This document shows positions 1-6,111 of a DNA stretch of 18,359 nt, one piece after another. Below the pieces are notes generated by a model that saw only the letters and a list, made by a program, of their open reading frames with translations, searched no databases and was not told the DNA's origin. The DNA is from JAZQLP01 sp045629205 (GTDB taxonomy: Bacteria; Bacillota; Clostridia; Oscillospirales; UBA644), in NCBI GenBank assembly GCA_045629205.1, contig JAZQQT010000199.1:1-18359 (forward strand), in the 5' to 3' direction. Numbering within the stretch: position 1 is the first letter of the stretch; the number at the start of each line of letters is the position of its first letter. The position numbers were made by a program, and so were the translations under genes.

Positions 1-1673
1 GTTTGTTTGTTTTTCAGAAAATACGTTCCTTCGGCAATCGGTATTACTTCCACATCACACGAATCATATTCCATATGTCCCGGAGTTGTAAACGCCAGAT
101 TTATTGTTGCGGTTCCCGGCGCAACTCCCGTAACTTTACCGTATTCGTCTACCGTAGCAACACTCGTGTCCGAACTTGTCCACCTGAAAGAGTTACTGTG
201 TTCAAACTGATATTCGGATGCATAAAGCTGCTCTTCTTCTCCGACTGCAATGGTAATCGAATCCTGCGGGATATATGCGGTCGGCATTGTATACAGGACG
301 GTAAAATACGGTTTGCAGGTCGACCTGTTGTATGTCGCGAACGTCTTGCAGATATTGCTATTGCCGCCCTCGACAGAGCTTGTTGCTTTGAGAATTATAC
401 CTTTATTCTGGTCATATGTTCCGTTATACCATCCGACAAGCGCACTCTTGATTTTAAACGAATACCAATGCTCAGGGTCAAGGTCTTCTCCGTAATCGTC
501 GGAAACCGTATTGCTGGACATAACGGTTGAAACATAACTGTTCGGATTTACGTTTGCCCATGTCGCGGTGCTTTCAGTCCATGTATTTCCGGTGAATATA
601 TGACAGTTGACCGTCATTTCTGCAGATTCCTGCATGACGTCATACAAATAAAGAAAACCGTTTGACAAAGTTCCGTCGGAAGGTATTATCTCCGACAAAT
701 CAAGTCTAGGAAATCTCATCAGCAATCTCGAAACACCGTAATTTGCTCTTTTGCCTATTACACCGCTTCCCGATGTTCCGTCGGAGCCGGCAAGACTGTT
801 TATCGTAACGTCCTCTATCGCTCCGCTTCCGCTGTTTGTGTAGTTTATCTCTATCGTCGGGTCAATACGTATCGGGTATGCGGTTTTAACGTCTTTCAGA
901 TATCCGTCGTCAAGGATTATCGTTAAAACATATTCTTCGTTTGCTTTTACCGTTTCGGCTTCCAGTCTGCCGAATGTATTATTCTTTCCGTCGGCGGTAA
1001 AGACGATTATATCGCCGATCGTTGCTTTTGTTTCGTTTTCTGAATCCTTTAAGAAATACGAACCGTTTTCTTCGGTAAGTGCAAGTCCGTTCGTTTTTAA
1101 TGTAAAACCGTATTCCGTCTGTCCGTTATATTCTTCTACTAATATATCTTCCTTAAATCCGAGATATGTGAGACTGTATACATAGGACAGTTTGTCGCCG
1201 ACGGCATATGTAAGACTGCGTTTATCGGAGGACAGAAAAACGGATCTCGATTCGTTCATCGGAATCATCTCAATGCAAATGTCTTCCGCCGACAGCACTA
1301 TACCGTCAGAAAGATTATTCCCGAATTCGGTTATTACACTGTTTTCTTTTGTTGCGTAACCGTCTTTTGTTTCTTCGATATCAAGCGAGATATCTTTTAC
1401 GTTTCCGTCTTTATCCGTATATTTTACGGGAAACGAATAAAACGTTTTCGTTACCGTTCCGTCGGTATTAAGATACGCGACTTCGGACAAATCCGTTTCA
1501 TCTTCATAAAGACGCAGATAAGGAACAGCGTCTTCGCCCGGTTCGGTCGGCTGAACAACTTCGTTATTATCAGGTGGCTTGATATCTTCGGCTGTCGAAG
1601 TCAAACCGCACCACGTGAATAACGAAAAAACAAGACACAGCGCAAGGGTTAGTGATAATGTTTTGCGTTTCAT
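1..1673 (-). CDS. Secreted DNRLRE / Ig-like (BIG2) surface protein, C-terminus beyond window
   Basis: The reading frame is open from an ATG at 1673 to the left edge, giving 557 residues with no stop. A perfect GGAGGT lies 7 nt upstream. Residues 1-28 form a signal peptide (KRK, then a hydrophobic stretch); Cys22 follows Thr-Trp, so there is no good lipobox. Residues 75-270 resemble the region that precedes DNRLRE domains in WapA/Rhs-type wall proteins. Residues 275-462 look like DNRLRE, with the typical SRLLMRF strand and a Trp-Thr-rich middle. Residues 468-545 are a BIG2-type Ig-like domain, marked by TSSDTSVATVDEYGKVTG and a Gly-Thr-Ala strand. The visible end, EGTYFLKNK, looks like the start of a ricin-type beta-trefoil lectin. 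Inference: a large wall-associated or secreted adhesin or carbohydrate-binding protein. Any catalytic or toxin part would lie outside the window. Confidence 0.85.
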   Translation of the reverse strand, partial: MKRKTLSLTLALCLVFSLFTWCGLTSTAEDIKPPDNNEVVQPTEPGEDAVPYLRLYEDETDLSEVAYLNTDGTVTKTFYSFPVKYTDKDGNVKDISLDIEETKDGYATKENSVITEFGNNLSDGIVLSAEDICIEMIPMNESRSVFLSSDKRSLTYAVGDKLSYVYSLTYLGFKEDILVEEYNGQTEYGFTLKTNGLALTEENGSYFLKDSENETKATIGDIIVFTADGKNNTFGRLEAETVKANEEYVLTIILDDGYLKDVKTAYPIRIDPTIEINYTNSGSGAIEDVTINSLAGSDGTSGSGVIGKRANYGVSRLLMRFPRLDLSEIIPSDGTLSNGFLYLYDVMQESAEMTVNCHIFTGNTWTESTATWANVNPNSYVSTVMSSNTVSDDYGEDLDPEHWYSFKIKSALVGWYNGTYDQNKGIILKATSSVEGGNSNICKTFATYNRSTCKPYFTVLYTMPTAYIPQDSITIAVGEEEQLYASEYQFEHSNSFRWTSSDTSVATVDEYGKVTGVAPGTATINLAFTTPGHMEYDSCDVEVIPIAEGTYFLKNKQ

Positions 1674-1718
1674 TTTTTTGACCTCCGTTAATTTAAGATT
1701 TAAGATTTTGCCATGATC

Positions 1719-1748
1719 ATTATCCCACAAAAAATATATTATTGTCAA
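1719..1748 (-). promoter_or_regulatory. Promoter of the DNRLRE surface protein gene
   Basis: On the minus strand, TTGACA (1743-1748) and GATAAT (1719-1724) are separated by 18 bp. They lie about 45 bp upstream of the ATG at 1673, whose ribosome binding site is at 1681-1686. This is a near-consensus sigma-A promoter, read by eye. Confidence 0.7.
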
Positions 1749-1809
1749 GCGCGAAATCTGCGCATATCGTGCCCGTAATACTCTGTTCGAGCGCATTAAT
1801 CGATTTCAG

Positions 1810-1831
1810 CGCTTTTAAGCCCTAAAAAGCG
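1810..1831. repeat. Small inverted repeat, 7-bp arms
   Basis: CGCTTTT (1810-1816) and AAAAGCG (1825-1831) are perfect inverted arms around an 8-nt spacer. No T-run follows on either strand, so it is a poor terminator. It lies upstream of the minus-strand promoter and could be an operator or nothing. Confidence 0.3.
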
Positions 1832-1925
1832 ACAAAGCAGAGCATATCAAGGCGACAATTCGAAAAAAGTTCATATTTTTTATTCGATAAACAGAATTTA
1901 TTTTCTTTTATTATACAAAACTCAA

Positions 1926-1941
1926 ATGGCATTCATGCCAT
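1926..1941. promoter_or_regulatory. Candidate operator upstream of the XRE-type regulator
   Basis: ATGGCAT (1926-1932) and ATGCCAT (1935-1941) form a perfect 7-bp inverted repeat with a 2-nt spacer. It ends 21 bp before the -35 box of the regulator's promoter. Helix-turn-helix regulators commonly bind such short palindromes next to their own promoters, so autoregulation is a reasonable inference. Nothing in the sequence proves binding. Confidence 0.4.
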
Positions 1942-1962
1942 ATACAAGCACTGATTTCCCGC

Positions 1963-1991
1963 TTGACTTTGTTTTGTTTTTTTGATATAAT
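1963..1991 (+). promoter_or_regulatory. Promoter of the XRE-type regulator
   Basis: TTGACT (1963-1968) and TATAAT (1986-1991) are separated by 17 bp. The expected start site near 1998 leaves a leader of about 20 nt that contains AGGGAGA (2006-2012), just before the ATG at 2018. Confidence 0.85.
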
Positions 1992-2017
1992 CCAATGTAA
2001 AAAGCAGGGAGACAGGT

Positions 2018-2452
2018 ATGAGTAATTTTACAACGAATCTTATAAGATTACGCAAATATCACAATTTGCTGCAATCCGAAATCGCAGAAAAAATGGGAAT
2101 ACCAAGACAGACATATCAGAAAATCGAAACGGGAAAACAGGAAGCCACCCTTGAACAATGCAAAAAAATTGCCGAAATATATGATACGACCATGGATGCA
2201 CTTATGGTCACAATCGATATCGACGATCTTGCAATAATCCCTCCTCCAAAAGGCAAACATTTTTTCGGCACAGTAAAAATCGATACGGATTTAAAAATAA
2301 AAATACCGAAAAACGTCCTCATCGCCATGAATTATAAAATCAACGAGGATCTTTTCATGCTGGGTGATGAAGCACACGGGCTGGTCATCGTTTCAAAAGA
2401 TAAGTTGACGAATTCATCACTTTTTTTAAAAGGATTTTCCGTTAAAAAATAA
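2018..2452 (+). CDS. XRE-family HTH regulator with AbrB-like C-terminal domain
   Basis: This is a 144-residue putative DNA-binding regulator. Residues 5-62 are a Cro/C1-type helix-turn-helix: RLRKYHNLLQSEIAEKMG, then the recognition helix PRQTYQKIETGK, then helices closing at YDTTMDALM. A linker IPPPKGKHFFG (about 74-84) leads to residues 84-130, which resemble a SpoVT/AbrB swapped-hairpin domain (the G-V-K-I-D start, KIPKNVLIAM, then a Gly-Asp-Glu turn before a hydrophobic strand). This two-part arrangement is familiar from small Bacillota regulators. The start is set by the AGGGAGA site 5 nt upstream. It is single-gene, convergent with the acyl-CoA synthetase fusion and divergent from the surface protein. 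Its targets are unknown; the palindrome at 1926-1941 suggests it may control itself. Confidence 0.85.
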   Translation: MSNFTTNLIRLRKYHNLLQSEIAEKMGIPRQTYQKIETGKQEATLEQCKKIAEIYDTTMDALMVTIDIDDLAIIPPPKGKHFFGTVKIDTDLKIKIPKNVLIAMNYKINEDLFMLGDEAHGLVIVSKDKLTNSSLFLKGFSVKK

Positions 2453-2456
2453 AGCA

Positions 2457-2493
2457 ACGTCTGCCGACAAACATATATTTTGCCGGCAGACGT
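2457..2493. terminator. Bidirectional intrinsic terminator between convergent genes
   Basis: A perfect 10-bp stem, ACGTCTGCCG (2457-2466) with CGGCAGACGT (2484-2493), encloses a 17-nt AT-rich loop. It sits exactly between the stop codon at 2452 and the minus-strand stop at 2499. On the minus strand the stem is followed by a T-rich run (GCTTTATTTTTTAAC). On the plus strand the tail is weaker. Confidence 0.8.
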
Positions 2494-2498
2494 AATAT

Positions 2499-5018
2499 TT
2501 ATGCAGTCTCTATTTTATTCGCGTCATGAAGATTGAGTTTTTCAACCGCATTCTCACGCATTTTGTATTTAAGTATTTTTCCTGCCGCATTCTGCGGAAA
2601 CTCGGAAACGAAATCAAAATACTTGGGGACCTTATGTTTTGCTATATTTTCCATACAGAACGTTCTGAGTTCTTCTTCGGTCAGCGTTTCATTCGGTTTA
2701 ACGATGACGCAAGCCATAATTTCTTCGCCATACTGTTTATCCGGAACACCTATGACCTGAACGTCCTGAACCTTGGGATGAGTATATATGAAATCTTCTA
2801 TTTCCTTGGGATAAATATTCTCGCCGCCGCGGATAATCATATCTTTTATACGTCCGGTTATCTTATAATAACCGCCATCTACCCTACGGGCAAGGTCACC
2901 GGTATGCAGCCAACCGTCCTGATCTATTACCGCTGAAGTTGCAGTAGGCATTTTATAATAACCTTTCATAACATTATATCCGCGGGCGACAAACTCGCCG
3001 TCTGTATTATCGGGAAGCGGCTGATTTGTTTCGGGGTCCACTATTCTGCATTCCACACCGAAAATCGGAGCGCCGACGGTATTAACTCTGACATCAATGG
3101 AATCGGATGTTTTTGACATGGTGCAGGCAGGAGACGCCTCCGTCTGACCGTAGGTAATACATATTTCAGGCATATGCATCTTTGACACAACATCTTCCAT
3201 GACCTTTATGGGACAGGGACTGCCCGCCATGATACCTGTGCGCATATGTGAAAAATCCGTTTTTGAGAAATCGGGATGCCCGAGCATTGCGATAAACATT
3301 GTGGGAACACCGTGGAAAGCCGTGATTTTTTCTCTGTTTATACAATCAAGACCTTTTCGCGGCGAAAACGCAGTTATGGGACACATTGTGGTTCCGTGTG
3401 TAACCGAAGCAGTCATGGCAAGGACCATACCGAAGCAATGGAACATGGGAACCTGAATCATAAGTTTATCCTCTGTGGATAAATCCATACAGTCGCCTAT
3501 GGCTTTTCCGTTATTGACAACATTATAATGAGTAAGCATAACGCCCTTGGGGAATCCTGTCGTTCCGGATGTATACTGCATATTGCATACATCATGTTTT
3601 TTGACGGTCTTTGCGATTTCGTAAACCGTTTCCACAGAGACTGTTTCGGCTATTCTGTCAACATCTTCCCAACAAAAACATCCACTCCGGCGTGATTCCA
3701 CGGTAATGATATTTTTAAGACGCGGAAGTTTTGCGGATCTGAGTTCACCGGGAACAGAGGTTTCGAGCTCGGGACAAAGACGACGGATAATTTCCGTATA
3801 ATCGGTATCTTTATATTTATCTATCATTACGAGCGTATGTGTGTCGGACTGACGCAGCAGATATTCGACCTCGTGAATCTTATATGCCGTATTGACAGTT
3901 ACGAGAACCGCTCCGATTTTAACGGTTGCCCAGAAGGTAATGAACCATTGAGGAACGTTTGTTGCCCAAATAGCGACATGATCGCCTTTTTTAACACCTA
4001 TCGCAAGCAACATTCTCGCAAACTTATCGACATCATCACGAAATTCAGGATAAGTCCTGACATAATCACATTCAGTATATCTGAACGCATACTGCATCGG
4101 AAATTCTTCGCAAACCCTATCGAGTAATTCGGAAAAAGTGTAATCGATAAGGCGTTCCTTGGGCCAAATATATTCACCCGTTCTGGATGTGCGCTGAAGC
4201 CCGTGCTTATGTTTATGACGGTATGCCGACATAAAATGAACAAACTGCGGAAAAACTATACCTGCATCGGACAAATTTGACGCCCATCTTTTTACCCATT
4301 CAAGGGAAACATATCCGAGATAACCTATCTGATTAAGGTCATCAAGCATTTCTTTAACCGGCAGGTCGCCTTCACCGAGCATTTTATAGACAAGTTTTCC
4401 GTCTTCGAAAACGGAATCCTTTACATGGCAGTAACGTATATATTCGCCGAGATGAGCTATGGTTTCGGACGGCGACTCGTGACCGTATCTGTATGGATGA
4501 TGCATATCCCAAAGCGCGCCGACATTACGGTTGTTTACAGAACGAAGCAAAGCAGCAAGACGACCGGTATCACAGTATACGCCGTTCGTTTCGACAAGAA
4601 GCATTATCCCCGTCCCCTCAAGAAGACCTGCAGCACGGGACAGAACGTCTGCCATCATATCATCGTTTATATCGTCAATCGGCATCGGATTTTCGTCGGC
4701 AAGAACACGAATATAACAGCAATTGAGTTTTTTTGCAAGTTTTATATACTCGGCTATTTCGGAGAGATTATCATCCGTTCTGTCAAAATTTTTAAGAACA
4801 CAACCGGACGACAGACAACTGATCTCGACACCGAGTTTTTTCAGTGTATCGACTGTTTTATCAATTTTCGCATCGGAAAAAGGAGGAGCTTTTACTGCGT
4901 CTATGTCACTTCCGAGCCCCCTGATTTCGATTCCGTCAAAATCAAGGTCTTTTGCCATTGAATATATATCCTGCCAAGAATAATCCGGACAGGCAAGGGT
5001 TGAAAAAGAAATTTTCAT
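2499..5018 (-). CDS. Fusion: sugar-phosphate isomerase/epimerase-like TIM barrel + acyl-CoA synthetase
   Basis: This 839-residue protein has two complete enzyme parts. Residues 1-265 are a xylose-isomerase-like TIM barrel (AP endonuclease 2 superfamily). The expected metal-ligand positions are filled: Glu143 in LLVETNG, Asp171 in LWDMHHP, His198 in YCHVKD and Glu240 in SLEW. Residues about 290-825 are an AMP-forming acyl-CoA synthetase: P-loop TSGTTGFPKG (483-492), YGQTE (623-627), HTGD (705-708), RGGENIYP (730-737) and the catalytic Lys814 in AAGKILK. The C-terminal part most resembles medium/long-chain fatty acyl-CoA ligases, which usually stand alone at about 540 residues. The joint (KHKHGLQRTSRTGEYIWPKE, 269-288) reads through without stop or frame change. 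The ATG at 5018 has CGGAG 7-8 nt upstream. Inference: the protein isomerises or epimerises a substrate and CoA-activates a carboxylic acid. Neither substrate can be read from the sequence. Confidence 0.9.
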   Translation of the reverse strand: MKISFSTLACPDYSWQDIYSMAKDLDFDGIEIRGLGSDIDAVKAPPFSDAKIDKTVDTLKKLGVEISCLSSGCVLKNFDRTDDNLSEIAEYIKLAKKLNCCYIRVLADENPMPIDDINDDMMADVLSRAAGLLEGTGIMLLVETNGVYCDTGRLAALLRSVNNRNVGALWDMHHPYRYGHESPSETIAHLGEYIRYCHVKDSVFEDGKLVYKMLGEGDLPVKEMLDDLNQIGYLGYVSLEWVKRWASNLSDAGIVFPQFVHFMSAYRHKHKHGLQRTSRTGEYIWPKERLIDYTFSELLDRVCEEFPMQYAFRYTECDYVRTYPEFRDDVDKFARMLLAIGVKKGDHVAIWATNVPQWFITFWATVKIGAVLVTVNTAYKIHEVEYLLRQSDTHTLVMIDKYKDTDYTEIIRRLCPELETSVPGELRSAKLPRLKNIITVESRRSGCFCWEDVDRIAETVSVETVYEIAKTVKKHDVCNMQYTSGTTGFPKGVMLTHYNVVNNGKAIGDCMDLSTEDKLMIQVPMFHCFGMVLAMTASVTHGTTMCPITAFSPRKGLDCINREKITAFHGVPTMFIAMLGHPDFSKTDFSHMRTGIMAGSPCPIKVMEDVVSKMHMPEICITYGQTEASPACTMSKTSDSIDVRVNTVGAPIFGVECRIVDPETNQPLPDNTDGEFVARGYNVMKGYYKMPTATSAVIDQDGWLHTGDLARRVDGGYYKITGRIKDMIIRGGENIYPKEIEDFIYTHPKVQDVQVIGVPDKQYGEEIMACVIVKPNETLTEEELRTFCMENIAKHKVPKYFDFVSEFPQNAAGKILKYKMRENAVEKLNLHDANKIETA

Positions 5019-5187
5019 TATATACTCCGAGAAATTTATGTCTTAAATATATACGAAAAATGAAACAAAAATGTGTCAAAAAAGACACCACGCAACCAAG
5101 TTGAACTTTTGCAATACTTGCTTAACAATTATGTCAAACTTACTGCATTTTTAAGGGATACGGAATCCGTATCCCTGTTTTGATAAT
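5019..5187 (-). promoter_or_regulatory. Upstream region of the fusion gene, weak promoter candidates
   Basis: On the minus strand, two TTGACA-like hexamers (+ strand TGTCAA) occur, one at 5074-5079 and one at about 5133-5138. Neither has a clean -10 box at 17 bp; the closer one is followed by AT-rich DNA (TCGTATATATT). GTGTC (5073-5077) and GACAC (5084-5088) form a small inverted repeat around A6. A promoter for the fusion gene is expected here because a hairpin separates it from trxB, but I cannot place it firmly. Confidence 0.3.
5154..5176. terminator. Hairpin downstream of trxB, probable terminator
   Basis: AGGGATACGGA (5154-5164) and TCCGTATCCCT (5166-5176) are perfect 11-bp arms around one base, giving a stem of 9-10 bp with a tiny loop. 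It begins 12 bp past the trxB stop codon on the minus strand. The tail there (TTAAAAATG) is a poor T-run, so termination may be incomplete. Confidence 0.5.
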
Positions 5188-6099
5188 CTATTTTGACAGC
5201 CAATCACAAGCGGCAAGAGCAGCGACAGCGCCGTCGCAAGCCGCCGTGGCAACCTGACGGATATTCTTTTTTCTGCAGTCCCCCGCGACAAAAACTCCGT
5301 CAACTTTTGTTCTGCACGATTCATCGCTTACAGCATAACCGTAATCATCAAGCAGTATCAGATTTTCGAACGGTTTATTCTGAGGAACAAGACCTATGGC
5401 AATAAACATTCCGTCCAATATAAGATCACGTTTTTCACCAGAATCGGTATTCCTTATGCTGATCCCTTCAAATTTTCCGTTCTCAATAATGGAATCGACA
5501 ACAGCAGATGTAATTATTTCGACATTGCTTTTGGAAGAAAGCTGAGAAGCCATAGATGATTCGCCGGTAAGATACGGAAGATTCTGAACGACATAAAGCT
5601 TTGCCGCCTGATCGGAAAGAAGTATTGCTTCCTGCAGCGCAGAGTTGCCTCCGCCGATCACAGCGACGGTTTTTCCTTTATAAAAAGCTCCGTCGCATAC
5701 CGCGCAGAAAGAAATGCCGTTACCGATATAATCTTCTTCCTTTTCGATTCCGAGCATTCTGTGAGTTGAACCGACCGCAATTATTACGGCTCCGGCTGTA
5801 AAATCTCCGATATCCGTATGAACGATTTTACCATCAGCCGAATCTTCGACAGATAAGGCTTTACACATCTCAAACTCGGCACCCTGACCGAGAGCCTGCT
5901 CGGTTAATTTGTCGGCAAATTCCATACCCGATATTTCGGCAAAGCCCGGAATATTTTCAACTTTCGGCGAAAAAGTGATCTGTCCGCCGAAAGTTTCTTT
6001 TTCGATAACAAGAACCTTTTTCTCGGCGCGGAGAGCATAAACGGCAGCAGTCAGACCTGCCGGTCCGCCTCCGATAACTATTATATCATACTGTGGCAT
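5188..6099 (-). CDS. trxB: Thioredoxin reductase-like flavoprotein
   Basis: This 303-residue protein has the low-molecular-weight thioredoxin reductase layout. The FAD site is IGGGPAGLTAAVYA (9-22). The redox-active pair is in CAVCDG (Cys132, Cys135). The second dinucleotide fold has VIGGGNSALQEA (147-158), and the C-terminal FAD motif is GVFVAGDCRKK (268-278). The usual HRRxxxR segment that reads the NADPH 2'-phosphate is absent; VVQNLPYLTGE (170-180) stands in its place, so the electron donor may be NADH or something else. It starts 12 bp after the nrdD stop with CGGAG in front of the ATG, which indicates one transcript. Inference: it reduces the redoxin domain fused to NrdD, as well as or instead of a free thioredoxin. 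Reductase family is near certain; partner and donor are inferred. Confidence 0.9.
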   Translation of the reverse strand: MPQYDIIVIGGGPAGLTAAVYALRAEKKVLVIEKETFGGQITFSPKVENIPGFAEISGMEFADKLTEQALGQGAEFEMCKALSVEDSADGKIVHTDIGDFTAGAVIIAVGSTHRMLGIEKEEDYIGNGISFCAVCDGAFYKGKTVAVIGGGNSALQEAILLSDQAAKLYVVQNLPYLTGESSMASQLSSKSNVEIITSAVVDSIIENGKFEGISIRNTDSGEKRDLILDGMFIAIGLVPQNKPFENLILLDDYGYAVSDESCRTKVDGVFVAGDCRKKNIRQVATAACDGAVAALAACDWLSK

Positions 6100-6111
6100 T
6101 GCAAACTCCGA

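Larger units (their letters stand above)
1674..2017. other. Divergent intergenic region
   Basis: This 344-bp gap separates two divergent genes. It holds the promoter of the surface protein on the minus strand, a hairpin with 7-bp arms CGCTTTT (1810-1816) and AAAAGCG (1825-1831), a perfect inverted repeat at 1926-1941, and the promoter of the XRE-type regulator. I see no coding potential in it. Confidence 0.6.

Noticed and set aside
3..530. Plus-strand reading frames in the first 530 bases
   Set aside because: They are antisense shadows of the minus-strand surface protein, which has a signal peptide, domains, promoter and ribosome binding site.
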